DNA of 63,057 nucleotides from Denitrobaculum tricleocarpae. GTDB taxonomy: Bacteria; Pseudomonadota; Alphaproteobacteria; Kiloniellales; Kiloniellaceae. Both the position numbers and the translations under genes were made by a program. Each line of letters begins with the position of its first letter. Position 1 is the stretch's first letter. The notes beneath the pieces were generated by a model. The model was not told the DNA's origin and did no database searches. It saw nothing but the letters and a program-made list of their open reading frames with translations. Positions 46,738 to 55,025 of the stretch are shown here, one piece after another. The stretch covers positions 1-63,057 of the forward strand of contig NZ_ML660067.1 in the NCBI RefSeq assembly GCF_007004665.1, given 5' to 3'.

Positions 46738-47136
46738 ATGAATAAACAATCAGGCGGCTGCGCCTGCGGGGCCGTGCGCTACGAAGCCAGCGGCAAAACC
46801 GAGTTCGCTTTTCATTGCCATTGCCGCAAGTGTCAGCGCATCACAGGCAGCGGGCATGCGTCGGCCTTTGCTCTGCATCGCGATGACATTGAACTGACCG
46901 GCGAGGTAAGGGAGTTCGAGCAGATGGCGGACAACGGTGCGGCAACCTACAGCGGGTTCTGCCCCAAATGCGGTTCGCCGATTTTCAGTAGGACAGTCCG
47001 CTTTCCGGACCGCCTCTATCTTCATGTCGCGACGCTCGACGACCCCTCGCGTTTCGAACCGAAGTTCGTTGTTTACGAGCAAGCCGCCCAGCCCTGGGAC
47101 TATATCGACCCGGCCCTCCAGGCCGCCCCGAGATGA
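46738..47136 (+). CDS. GFA/CENP-V-family zinc protein
   Basis: 132 residues. Zinc ligands are C8-x-C10 (GGCACG), the HCHCRKC group near 26-32, and CPKCG near 75. This is the glutathione-dependent formaldehyde-activating (GFA) fold; many members are not formaldehyde enzymes, and glutathione S-lyase-like roles are possible. Follows the SRPBCC gene by 27 bp with GGGACAGCATA before the ATG. Probably the third gene of the ArsR-controlled unit. Confidence 0.9.
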   Translation: MNKQSGGCACGAVRYEASGKTEFAFHCHCRKCQRITGSGHASAFALHRDDIELTGEVREFEQMADNGAATYSGFCPKCGSPIFSRTVRFPDRLYLHVATLDDPSRFEPKFVVYEQAAQPWDYIDPALQAAPR

Positions 47137-47165
47137 AGCGGCCCGGAGCCTGAATGACCTTCCCC

Positions 47166-47504
47166 TCAAAGAGGCAGCTTGGTCCAGACCGCCAGTTCAT
47201 TTCCGGATGGGTCGGTAAAATGAAAGCGTTTGCCACCGGGAAATTCGTGCCGCTCGATAATTTCGCCTCCCGCACCGGTGACGGCTTTCTCCGCCGCACC
47301 CAGGTCCTCCGCCAGGAGAATGATTAGACTGCCGCCACGCGGCGGCGGCCCCTCGGCCCTGCGGAATCCACCCTCGAGACCGGCGTTGGAGAAGGCGAGA
47401 TATTCCTCGCCCCACTCCTCAAACTCCCAGCCAAAAGCGGAAGTATAAAAGGCCTTGGTCGCGGCAAAATCCGACGACGGCATTTCCACATAATCGATTT
47501 TCAT
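47166..47504 (-). CDS. VOC-family protein under a LexA-type box
   Basis: 112 residues from the ATG at 47504 (GAGGGTG before it). Vicinal-oxygen-chelate fold: KIDYVEMPSSDFAATKAFYTSAFGW and FHFTDPSGNELAVW, with a possible metal Glu at the end. Glyoxalase/bleomycin-resistance-like; substrate unknown. An SOS-type GTTC-N7-GTTC box lies 25 bp upstream, which suggests DNA-damage control. Convergent with the GFA gene. Confidence 0.88.
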   Translation of the reverse strand: MKIDYVEMPSSDFAATKAFYTSAFGWEFEEWGEEYLAFSNAGLEGGFRRAEGPPPRGGSLIILLAEDLGAAEKAVTGAGGEIIERHEFPGGKRFHFTDPSGNELAVWTKLPL

Positions 47505-47528
47505 AGCACCCTCAGCAGACAATCAAAT

Positions 47529-47543
47529 GTTCTTTCTTTGTTC
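47529..47543. promoter_or_regulatory. LexA (SOS) box, alphaproteobacterial type
   Basis: GTTCTTTCTTTGTTC is an exact GTTC-N7-GTTC direct repeat with the usual T-rich spacer. It is 25 bp upstream of the VOC gene start on the minus strand. The rest of this 302-bp intergenic region (47505-47806) shows nothing else I can name. Confidence 0.7.
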
Positions 47544-47806
47544 TATAACGACATGAAACCGCTGGGAAGGCAAATATCAACCGACGGCCACAAGAAACGA
47601 CTCCGGTTGGATCTGGAGTGCGCGATCTCATCGAATTTCATGGGAAGAAATTTATGGCGGTTTTCCCACAATAGTATTGAAAAGCATACTATCTACGAAA
47701 ATTCTGCCTTCTTGTGAAAACAAACCAAGAAGATCACCTTTCCCGCAGTCTGATTGCGGGACGGCATAGGCCCTCCCGCGTTTGCCAAGAGCCGGAAGGG
47801 AAAGAC

Positions 47807-48502
47807 ATGACACTCACAGTTCACACGATCAGCGGTGCCCCGCGCGGCTGGCGGATTCTGCTCGCCCTGACCTTCAAGGGCCTGGACTATGATATTCGCT
47901 ATCTGCAGGCATCGGCACAGGAGCAGCGCTCCGCGGAATTTCTTGCCCTGAACCCCAGGGGCAAGGTCCCCGTTCTTGCGGTCGGCGGTGACATCGTCCT
48001 GCGGGAGTCGCTGGCAATCCTGACCTGGCTCGAACGACAGCATCCCGAGAAGCCCATCTTCGGCGAGACACCGGAAGAAGCCACCAGGATCTGGCAAAGC
48101 ACATCGGAATCCTGTCACTACCTGCGGGACGCGATCCATGACGTGCTCTCCGTCGTCTTTAACAGCGACGGCAGCGTGCCGGTGGACGGCAGCCACGAGA
48201 TGACCGCGCTCTCGGAGGCAGCGGCCAGTCTGCACGCGGAATGCCGCGCTCTGGAAGGTCTGCTTGGCGATCAAGCCTTCCTGGCGGGCGAGCGGCCAAG
48301 CGCCGCGGACGCGGTGGCGTTTCCCGAAATCCGGCTCATACAGCGCGGCATTGAGATCCGGCAGGCCCTGATGTCGGCGATCGGATTTGCAAACCTGCCC
48401 TTCAGCTATCCGAAACTCGCCGCCTGGATGGACCGCATTGCCGCAGTTCCCGGCTTCGAAAAAACCCTTCCCGCGCATTGGAAGGCGCAGCCCGCCGCAT
48501 GA
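47807..48502 (+). CDS. Glutathione S-transferase
   Basis: 231 residues from the ATG at 47807 (GGAAGGGAAAGAC). An N-terminal thioredoxin-like domain (TVHTISGAPRGWRILLALTFKGLDY, ALNPRGKVPVL, VLRESLAILTWLE) and an all-helical C-terminal domain (FLAGERPSAADAVAFPEIRL). The catalytic residue position has S in ISGAPRGWR, as in many bacterial GSTs. Substrate unknown. The next gene starts 20 bp downstream. Confidence 0.92.
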   Translation: MTLTVHTISGAPRGWRILLALTFKGLDYDIRYLQASAQEQRSAEFLALNPRGKVPVLAVGGDIVLRESLAILTWLERQHPEKPIFGETPEEATRIWQSTSESCHYLRDAIHDVLSVVFNSDGSVPVDGSHEMTALSEAAASLHAECRALEGLLGDQAFLAGERPSAADAVAFPEIRLIQRGIEIRQALMSAIGFANLPFSYPKLAAWMDRIAAVPGFEKTLPAHWKAQPAA

Positions 48503-48522
48503 CAAAACCCGAGAGGCCAAAA

Positions 48523-49305
48523 ATGAGAGTATCCCGAACCCGCAGCGATCTATGCGCCGTGTTTCTCTCACTCTTCACTCTCTCCGCGATGGGAATGCCG
48601 TCCGCAGCGTCAGCTGAGGACATGATCGACCTGCCACAGGATCTGGAGATCGAGCTGGCTCTAAGTGCGTTGCCGGAACGCCTGCAGGCGGACTCGACCG
48701 TCTACAGGCTGGATCCGTCAAAGGGCTATGTGCTCCACCGCGAGGGAAAGAACGGCTTCGCGACCTTCGTGGCACGCACCAGCATACGCTTTTACAGCGC
48801 GGCATGGCCGTACAGCTACCCCGCCGATCAGCTGATTCCGATGGCATTCGACAGCGTCGGCATCGAACATCACATGCGGCCCTGGTTCGCTATCGCGAAA
48901 ATGCGGGCTGAGGGCGTATCCGCAAAAGACGCCAAGACAAGACTTCAGCGGGATTTTCGCGACGGTTTCTACAAGGCGCCGGTGAAGGGCGGGCTCTCCT
49001 ATATGCTTGCGCCGATCCATCGCGCCTACATGGCGCCGGAAGCCTCTGACGAGATGATCACAGTCAGCATGCCGCACTACATGCCCTATGCCCCCTATGT
49101 CACACCGGCGCAACTGGGCAACGATACGCCAATGAACGGCGGCCCCTTTGTTCTCAACCATGGCGGCAGAGACAGCGGCCCGCACGGCTACATGATGTTC
49201 ATGCTGCCGACGCCCAAGGCCGACGGCCTGCGCGCCAAATATGCACCTCTCCTGGAAAGGCTGTGCGGTCTTCATGACAACTGGTGCCTTGCAAAGGAAG
49301 AGTAG
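48523..49305 (+). CDS. Exported hypothetical protein
   Basis: 260 residues from the ATG at 48523 (GAGAGG six bases before); an ATG at 48499 overlaps the GST stop. Signal peptide about 1-31 (LCAVFLSLFTLSAM...ASAED). Mature part contains TVYRLDPSKGYVLHREGKNG, FYSAAWPYSYPADQLIPMAFDS and an abundance of Met/His/Tyr in the C-terminal half (SMPHYMPYAPYVTP, GGRDSGPHGYMMFMLP), possibly metal- or aromatic-ligand-binding. No family I can name. Lies between GST and an SRPBCC gene, all in one direction. Confidence 0.7.
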   Translation: MRVSRTRSDLCAVFLSLFTLSAMGMPSAASAEDMIDLPQDLEIELALSALPERLQADSTVYRLDPSKGYVLHREGKNGFATFVARTSIRFYSAAWPYSYPADQLIPMAFDSVGIEHHMRPWFAIAKMRAEGVSAKDAKTRLQRDFRDGFYKAPVKGGLSYMLAPIHRAYMAPEASDEMITVSMPHYMPYAPYVTPAQLGNDTPMNGGPFVLNHGGRDSGPHGYMMFMLPTPKADGLRAKYAPLLERLCGLHDNWCLAKEE

Positions 49306-49315
49306 GAGCAAAAAC

Positions 49316-49777
49316 ATGACGATGGAAAACTACAGTGAATGCATCTCGGTCAGCGCAAACCCCGAGGCGGCCTATCACGCTTTGACGCAAGGCATTGCGC
49401 AGTGGTGGACCAAGCCGGACCACCCCATTGCCAAGGTCGGCGACCGTGCGAAATTCACCTTTCCTCCCGGAAAGTCCTACTGGACCTTCGAGGCGGTGAC
49501 GCTTATCCCGGGCGAACGGGTGGAAATGAAGTGCGTCGAAGCCCTGCACCTGCACGAAGGCCAGCCGCGCGAAATCGAACAGGAATGGCTCGGCACCAAG
49601 GTCATCTGGCAGATCTGGCGGGAAGGTGACAGGACCGAGATCGCCCTGGAGCATATCGGCCTCAAGCCGGAACTGCTCTGCTACGACATCTGCCGGCAGG
49701 GTTGGGATTTCTTCTTTGCCGATAGCCTGAAGGCCTATCTCGATACCGGCATCGGCAAACCCCATACAGGAAATTAA
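49316..49777 (+). CDS. SRPBCC (AHSA1-like) protein
   Basis: 153 residues from the ATG at 49316 (AGGAG ten bases before). Bet v1-like fold: ECISVSANPEAAYHALTQGIAQWWT, FTFPPGKSYWTFEAVTLIPGE and QGWDFFFADSLKAYLDTG. It differs from the SRPBCC protein at 46222 and is not a recent duplicate. Its stop codon lies within a 26-bp palindrome that precedes the ECF41 promoter. Confidence 0.88.
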   Translation: MTMENYSECISVSANPEAAYHALTQGIAQWWTKPDHPIAKVGDRAKFTFPPGKSYWTFEAVTLIPGERVEMKCVEALHLHEGQPREIEQEWLGTKVIWQIWREGDRTEIALEHIGLKPELLCYDICRQGWDFFFADSLKAYLDTGIGKPHTGN

Positions 49778-49795
49778 TTTCATGAAATTAATTTC
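49770..49795. promoter_or_regulatory. 26-bp perfect palindrome made of two GAAATTAATTTC copies
   Basis: GAAATTAATTTC at 49770-49781 and 49784-49795, two bases apart, give a 26-bp sequence identical to its own complement. It covers the SRPBCC stop codon and ends eight bases before the ECF41-type -35 element. It could be an operator for another regulator or form a hairpin. Confidence 0.65.
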
Positions 49796-49803
49796 AGCAG
49801 AGG

Positions 49804-49830
49804 TGTCACAAAACGCGCGCCTCAAACGTC
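49804..49830 (+). promoter_or_regulatory. ECF41-dependent promoter
   Basis: TGTCACA (49804-49810), exactly 16 bases, then CGTC (49827-49830). This is the published ECF41 consensus TGTCACA-N16-CGTC, 42 bp upstream of the AhpD-like gene that is coupled to the ECF41 sigma factor. Confidence 0.85.
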
Positions 49831-49872
49831 TCCTTTTTGACAGCGAAACAAACGTCAATGAAGGAACGAAAC

Positions 49873-50304
49873 GTGACGAGTGCAAATACCATTAATTATC
49901 TCGAAGAATCCGCCGATGTGCTCGGCGCCCTAGAGAACGTCGAAGGCGTCATCGCGAAGCGCGGCATAGAGCCGTCCCTGCACCACCTGGTTCTGCTGCG
50001 CGCGTCGCAGATCAATGGCTGCGCCTTCTGCGTCAGGATGCATACCAGCGATGCCAGAGAAGCCGGTGAAACCGACAGGCGCCTGGATCATTTGATTGTC
50101 TGGAAGTGCGTGAACGACTTTACGGCACGCGAGAAAGCCGCCTTCGCCTGGACCGAAGCCCTCACGGAGCTGCATAAGGTACCGGATCTCGACGCTCTGC
50201 GCGGCGAGCTGAAAAAACACTTTTCCGAGCATGAGATTGCGAGCCTGACGTCGATCGTCGCCATGATCAACCTCTGGAACCGCATCCAGATTTCGAACCA
50301 CTGA
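49873..50304 (+). CDS. AhpD-like carboxymuconolactone decarboxylase-family protein (ECF41 partner)
   Basis: 143 residues from a GTG at 49873 (AAGGA seven bases before); an ATG at 49858 is in frame. The AhpD core motif INGCAFCVRMHTSDAREAGE has the redox CxxC and His. Proteins of this class (carboxymuconolactone decarboxylase, oxidoreductase or epimerase, 'COE') are the usual partners of ECF41 sigma factors and the only known conserved targets. The stop overlaps the sigma factor ATG (TGATG). Confidence 0.9.
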   Translation: MTSANTINYLEESADVLGALENVEGVIAKRGIEPSLHHLVLLRASQINGCAFCVRMHTSDAREAGETDRRLDHLIVWKCVNDFTAREKAAFAWTEALTELHKVPDLDALRGELKKHFSEHEIASLTSIVAMINLWNRIQISNH

Positions 50305-51185
50305 TGGTGCAGTTCACCAGAAGCAACGATGCCTTCGAGGCGGCCAGACCTATGCTGACGGGTCTGGCCTACCGGATCCTCGGGTCGATGGCCGAGGCCG
50401 AAGACGTCGTACAGGATACTTACTTAAGCTGGATGGCGGCTGCGCGAAGCGGCATAGAGCGGCCATCCAGCTGGCTGGCGACGGTCTGCACGCGCAAAGC
50501 CATAGACAGCCTGCGCTCGGCACACCACGCCCGCACGAATTACGTCGGGACCTGGTTGCCTGAACCGATCCATACCCGGGTTCTTGAGACACCGGAGAGT
50601 GAGCTGGCGTTGTCGCAGAATGTGACCACTGCGTTTCTGCTGGTGCTGGAACGTCTCGCGCCCAAGGAGCGGGCCGCCTTCCTGCTGCGCGACGTCTTCG
50701 CCATGGACTATGCCGAGCTCGCCGAAGGCCTTCGGATCTCCGAAGCGGCCTGCCGTAAACTGGTTTCGCGCGCTCGCGCGAACCTTCGCAAAAGCCAGAG
50801 CGCGCACAGCGTGCCCCTTGATCGGCAGGATGAGCTGGTAACCGCCTTTAAAACGGCGATCGTGGAGGGCTCCGTCGCCCAGCTGACGGATCTGCTCGCC
50901 AGCGATGCAACCCTGAGCGCCGACAGCGGCGGCAAGGTCACCGCAATCCGGCAGACGCTTGAAGGTGCGGACGCTGTCCTCTCCTTCATCGCGAGAGTTC
51001 TCTCCCCTGCCTGGCAAAACCTAGAAGTCTTTACGAGCGAGCTGAATGCCCGCCGTGCGCTGGTCGCGAGAGAGGCAGGCCGGACGGTCGCCGTCGTGTC
51101 CTTCGATTACGATAAAGACTTGAAAGCCTCCCGGATTTATATCGTGCGCAATCCGGACAAGCTTGCACGCGTAGGCACAGCATAG
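50304..51185 (+). CDS. ECF41-family (SigJ-like) sigma factor
   Basis: 293 residues. Sigma region 2 (MLTGLAYRILGSMAEAEDVVQDTYLSW), the linker motif WLPEPI, region 4 (RLAPKERAAFLLRDVFAMDYAELA) and a SnoaL-like C-terminal extension with the DGGGK-type motif DSGGK and the terminal NPDKL. The three motifs WLPEP, DGGGK and NPDKL define ECF41. The extension modulates activity in place of an anti-sigma factor. Translationally coupled to the AhpD-like gene; both are probably driven by the TGTCACA promoter, making an autoregulatory loop. Confidence 0.95.
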   Translation: MVQFTRSNDAFEAARPMLTGLAYRILGSMAEAEDVVQDTYLSWMAAARSGIERPSSWLATVCTRKAIDSLRSAHHARTNYVGTWLPEPIHTRVLETPESELALSQNVTTAFLLVLERLAPKERAAFLLRDVFAMDYAELAEGLRISEAACRKLVSRARANLRKSQSAHSVPLDRQDELVTAFKTAIVEGSVAQLTDLLASDATLSADSGGKVTAIRQTLEGADAVLSFIARVLSPAWQNLEVFTSELNARRALVAREAGRTVAVVSFDYDKDLKASRIYIVRNPDKLARVGTA

Positions 51186-51340
51186 AAAAACTTTAAGACC
51201 TCAATCTGGTCACGGCTTCTGAAGCGAATACGGGAATCTCCCAACTTCTTCGGCACGCTGGAACATGGTTCTAATCGTTCCCTGTTGCCGGGCTCCGGCA
51301 CAGGAATTGCCATCTTCTCCGCTTCCCTGAAGGCCCGCCG

Positions 51341-51790
51341 TTGCCGATACGTCCTCTCTTTGCCGCTGCTCTCCTTGTCTGTTTTTCACTTGGAGCCGGG
51401 TCCCGCCCGGCAGACGCGATCCCCGTGCAGCATTTTGACAATGAGCTTCTGCGTCCTGAGCTGGTGACCCGGGAAAGAAGACAGATGGGAATTGGAGGAC
51501 AGGACAGCTTCACATTGCGTGAGCTTTATCCCCTCAAAACGCCATCGCGCCCGCAGTACGTCAGCAGCGATCCCTGCGCCTTTTCCCGGGGCTGGCTGCC
51601 CCAGCGAAAGGCCGGAGTTATCATCTGCGGCACCCTGGCCGATTACTATGCCCCCAAGGTTACGCCCTATCCGGATCCACGCTCCGCGGATCTTGGCGGC
51701 GGATCCGGACTGGCGCTGTTACTCCTGGGGATTGGTGCCCTGGGTCTCGCCACCCGCCGGCCGGTCTGGATTTCGCATTTGATGCGCTGA
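51341..51790 (+). CDS. Small exported protein with C-terminal membrane-anchor-like tail
   Basis: 149 residues from a TTG at 51341; the start is uncertain. Signal peptide (1-26, LFAAALLVCFSLGAGSRPADA). The C-terminus GGGSGLALLLLGIGALGLATRRP is a hydrophobic helix followed by Arg, the layout of PEP-CTERM-like sorting signals, though the proline-glutamate motif is not evident. No family recognised for the middle part, which has two Cys (SDPCAF, GVIICG). Convergent with the large secreted gene. Confidence 0.5.
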   Translation: MPIRPLFAAALLVCFSLGAGSRPADAIPVQHFDNELLRPELVTRERRQMGIGGQDSFTLRELYPLKTPSRPQYVSSDPCAFSRGWLPQRKAGVIICGTLADYYAPKVTPYPDPRSADLGGGSGLALLLLGIGALGLATRRPVWISHLMR

Positions 51791-51791
51791 A

Positions 51792-51820
51792 CCAGGAATG
51801 CGCAGTGAACGCATTCCTGG
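51792..51820. terminator. Bidirectional hairpin terminator
   Basis: CCAGGAATGCG (51792-51802) and CGCATTCCTGG (51810-51820) are perfect complements around a seven-base loop, between two convergent genes. Only a short CTTTAT follows, so termination may be moderate. Confidence 0.75.
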
Positions 51821-51837
51821 CTTTATCCACGCAGGCC

Positions 51838-53700
51838 TCAGTTTGCGTTGCGTGGCGCAAGACGCCGGGTCTTGCCTTCCTTGACCGGGGCATCGGCACC
51901 CGAGCGTGCTCCACCCATTCTCGGCAGGCGGAAATCCGACGTCTTGCAGCTCTGGGCGTTCGCGATGCCCGTGGATCCCGCCGGACAGATTTCAATTCGC
52001 CAGACCCGGCTGCCGCTCAGCGCCCCCAGATCGAAGTTGGCCCGCGTGCCTCTCATCCGTCCCGGCAGTTGAGCCGAGCGGACAGGCTGAAAGCTGCCGC
52101 CGGTCTTGCGGTAGAAGCGCAAGCTATAGTTCGCATTGGCCTGGCCGCCGGAAAGACGAATCTCACCCTTTCGCACCCGGCCCTGGGGCGCCTGGATCGC
52201 GAAGCCTGATACCGCAGCTCCCGGACGCGCAAGCTGGGCGTTGGCCGTGCCGCCCGGCCGGACCATTTGATGACCGCTTCCCTGCTGAGGCGTCACAAGA
52301 CGGTTGCCGGCGATCTGTCCCGATTGGGTTGACGGACGGCAGGCGAAGCTGTGCCTGCGAAAGGCCGTATCGATGATACGCCCCTGAGCATCAGTGATCT
52401 TGAAATGCATCATGACGCTCTTCTTCGGCGGCTCCGTGTTGCTGCCGGCACCGAGCGTGAGACCACCACTGGGATTTCCCCAGGTCAGACTGTCAAGATA
52501 CCTCACCGTCTCGGTGCCATCCTCGGAAACGCTGAAGTCCTGCCGTAACTTGTGGCGATTGTCCAGCAAGATGGCGGCACTGCCCGTAGCCATCAAGCCA
52601 CGCGCGGTGATCGTGCCGTCAATGCTAATCCGGTCCGGGCAGACGAAGCCCTGAAAGACTCTCTCGCTCACTACCGAGCCCGCTACCGAGGCTTCCGGGG
52701 GTTGGGGAACAGCCTGCGGCATGACCGTTGTGATGCCTGTGGCCTGGTTACAGTCCAGGTTATAGTCCTGCCAGGGCGTATTGAAGACGGAACTGACGCC
52801 GATGATGCGGACTCGGCCGCTGTTGGGACCACTCGGCAGCTTGTCGGTATGACTGAACGTCGCAAACCTGGTGCCATTCGTCCGGACCGTGATGACCGAA
52901 CTCTGATTACCCACTTCATCGGCGTAGCGGAAACTGACCTCCTCATTCGGCCGCGTGGTGACGATGCGACCGTTAAGACGCAACCTGCAGACACCAGCGA
53001 TAAAAGCTTGTTCGACAACCTCAAGGCTTGACGTTTCAACCGGCTCGTGACCCTTGCAGTTTACCGTAACCGTTGGGTCGGCGGGCCGGACTTCAGGCGG
53101 GACTGGAGCCCCCACAATACCCGTCGTCTCATACTCAACGATACCTTTAACGGCCACTTCAACCTGCCGGTCCTGGCCAAAGATCTGGGTATTGCTCAGG
53201 CCCTGCGCCCTCAGTCGCTCGGAATGCCGGATACAGGCTGTTGCCATTGTGGAGCTATAGTCCGTCTTTGAAATAACGAAGTCCTGATCCCTATCGACAG
53301 CCTTCGGGTAGGGTCTCTGGTAGTTCATGGCCCCCCCGGCATCCCTGAAATCCAATCTGGAAACACCGTCTGGCAAAACCAGCATGGGCCAGGCTTTCCA
53401 GCGCTTGACCCGGCCGGACACTCCGGCATCGACCTCAAGACTAATCGTGCCTTCTATAGGGATCGCCGGGGACGAGACTTGGGTATACGCCGATCCTTGA
53501 CTTTGCACGACGATCGGCGGAGCGTTCAATTGCGTGACGAACGCATCCGCATGGTCCGCGACCGCGGACCCGGTCATTGCAAAGACTGCGCCGACGGCGG
53601 TCGCCGCACACAGACCGCGGCGCCACGCGGTGTGCGTATGACAGGGGGTTGGCAAGGGCTGATGAAGGCGCTGAGCGCCTGGGCTGGTCCGATCGGACAT
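51838..53700 (-). CDS. Large exported protein of unknown function
   Basis: 620 residues from the ATG at 53700 (GGAG six bases before); upstream in-frame ATGs are less likely. Signal sequence after a 28-residue leader (GLCAATAVGAVFAMTGSAVAD). Beta-rich, with four or more recurring blocks of about 100 residues that contain paired Cys (VNCKGHEP...GVCRLRLNGRI, DCNQATG, FVCPDRISIDGTITARG), suggesting repeated Ig-like or carbohydrate-binding-like domains. The C-terminal block (FAIQAPQGRVRKGEIRLSGG) is basic. No family identified. Confidence 0.65.
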   Translation of the reverse strand: MSDRTSPGAQRLHQPLPTPCHTHTAWRRGLCAATAVGAVFAMTGSAVADHADAFVTQLNAPPIVVQSQGSAYTQVSSPAIPIEGTISLEVDAGVSGRVKRWKAWPMLVLPDGVSRLDFRDAGGAMNYQRPYPKAVDRDQDFVISKTDYSSTMATACIRHSERLRAQGLSNTQIFGQDRQVEVAVKGIVEYETTGIVGAPVPPEVRPADPTVTVNCKGHEPVETSSLEVVEQAFIAGVCRLRLNGRIVTTRPNEEVSFRYADEVGNQSSVITVRTNGTRFATFSHTDKLPSGPNSGRVRIIGVSSVFNTPWQDYNLDCNQATGITTVMPQAVPQPPEASVAGSVVSERVFQGFVCPDRISIDGTITARGLMATGSAAILLDNRHKLRQDFSVSEDGTETVRYLDSLTWGNPSGGLTLGAGSNTEPPKKSVMMHFKITDAQGRIIDTAFRRHSFACRPSTQSGQIAGNRLVTPQQGSGHQMVRPGGTANAQLARPGAAVSGFAIQAPQGRVRKGEIRLSGGQANANYSLRFYRKTGGSFQPVRSAQLPGRMRGTRANFDLGALSGSRVWRIEICPAGSTGIANAQSCKTSDFRLPRMGGARSGADAPVKEGKTRRLAPRNAN

Positions 53701-54145
53701 AGCGTACTCCATAGTTCTGTTCATAGAGCGCGCGGTATAAGTAAACCGGGCGGTTGCAGATCTGTCGGGAGGTTCGCCGGATTGGTTCAATAAAAAATGG
53801 CGGGGCGGTCTGGCACCGCAGGTTTGCCCGGCCCAACCCAAGGCAGGGGCAGTAAAGCACCGTGATACATAGAAAATTAGATAACTGAATCGAATACCAG
53901 GCCGGTCGGAAGCGCGGTTTTGCCCCTAGAGCGCGGCCGGGCATCGCCGTGCAGAAAGGCCGGGGATGGAAGAAGCTTCCAAACCAGTCCTGTCGTGGCG
54001 GGAAACTGCGTTCGCTCGAGACCGGATCGAACTCACGCAGCCCGCCGAGACCAAGAACCGGGTCCGCCTGCCGCTGATCTGCAGAAGATCAACTCACGTT
54101 TAGATGGCATTGCCGAGGGTGATATATCGCCCCTGCAAGCCTGAT
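53701..54145. other. Intergenic region, 445 bp
   Basis: Between the secreted-protein gene (leftward) and the end of the DUF4272 gene (also leftward). It must contain the former's promoter. Short open frames here show no ribosome site or protein-like composition. I see nothing else. Confidence 0.5.
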
Positions 54146-54802
54146 CTAGGTATCGGTCTCGACCTCGTCCCAATTGACGTCAGGTTCAATCAACCAGTTG
54201 AGGGCATAGTTCCGCTCGTAGACAATGCTCGGGTTGATGTCATCGGGCAGGTCCTCGCCGGTTATCCAGGATTGGCGCACTGCCCAGTGCATACGATATG
54301 CAAGATCAGCCTGATCCAATATCTCCGTGAAAGCGACCGGCTTGGCTTCAGCCAGGAAGTCGCCCCCGGGCCGGTCCGCAGCCATCTGATAAGCGCGGTG
54401 CACGTCGCAAACCTCCTTTGGCGGAGATAGTCCCTCCTCGACATAACCCAGCGCCCAAAGCAGCACCCAGGCGGATTCGAAATGCCAGCAAAACTGGACC
54501 CGGACCGGGTCCGGAGGCGATGAATCTTTAATGTAGGCCTGTTCCGCCGGCGTAAAATGCGCCGTCAGGCCGTGATTTTGAATCATCCAGGCTTCGTCCT
54601 CCGGCTCCAGTCCGCAACCGCGTCCCGAGATCGGTAAAAGGCACAAAGCCCGGTAAGCGATCTCTTCGACCTGGCGCGGTCTCTCGCCGTCATCAACGCC
54701 AATCAAAGGCAGAGCCCGGTTGACCGGCAGACCCTGTGCCTCAAGCAGGCTCTCGGAGCGTGCTTTACGTCTGATCGCATCCTGTGTTCTCTGATCTGCC
54801 AT
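54146..54802 (-). CDS. DUF4272 protein under a LexA-type box
   Basis: 218 residues from the ATG at 54802 (AGGTG six bases before). DUF4272 signature: ARSESLLEAQGLPVN, EEIAYRALCLLPI, FTPAEQAYI and VRVQFCWHFESAWVLLWALGYV, then a helical tail ending RNYALNWL. Function unknown; soluble. An exact GTTC-N7-GTTC box lies 17 bp upstream, so it is a predicted SOS gene, the second in this window. Confidence 0.88.
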   Translation of the reverse strand: MADQRTQDAIRRKARSESLLEAQGLPVNRALPLIGVDDGERPRQVEEIAYRALCLLPISGRGCGLEPEDEAWMIQNHGLTAHFTPAEQAYIKDSSPPDPVRVQFCWHFESAWVLLWALGYVEEGLSPPKEVCDVHRAYQMAADRPGGDFLAEAKPVAFTEILDQADLAYRMHWAVRQSWITGEDLPDDINPSIVYERNYALNWLIEPDVNWDEVETDT

Positions 54803-54818
54803 TTCACCACACCTAATG

Positions 54819-54833
54819 TTCACTTTTTGTTCT
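54819..54833. promoter_or_regulatory. LexA (SOS) box, alphaproteobacterial type
   Basis: GTTCACTTTTTGTTC is an exact GTTC-N7-GTTC repeat with a T-rich spacer, 17 bp upstream of the DUF4272 ATG on the minus strand. Confidence 0.75.
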
Positions 54834-55025
54834 TAAATCGACAGTGACTCAACGGAGCAGATAGTTCAACCTAAAAGATTCGTTTATGTGATAAAAATTC
54901 AACCATGACTCAGATGGCACACAAACCCGTTCATACGTTTCGCTTCACTGCTTCCGGTCTACCGCGTGCGTCAACAGCGCGTATCATTCCCGTCTCCGCC
55001 GCCAGCTGACCTTGAAGCTCTCCGG

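Noticed and set aside
51240-51275. LexA box at GTTCTAATCGTTC
   Set aside because: The GTTC halves are five bases apart, not seven.
53920-54144. 74-codon open frame
   Set aside because: No ribosome site and no domain; it lies in a region without other coding signs.
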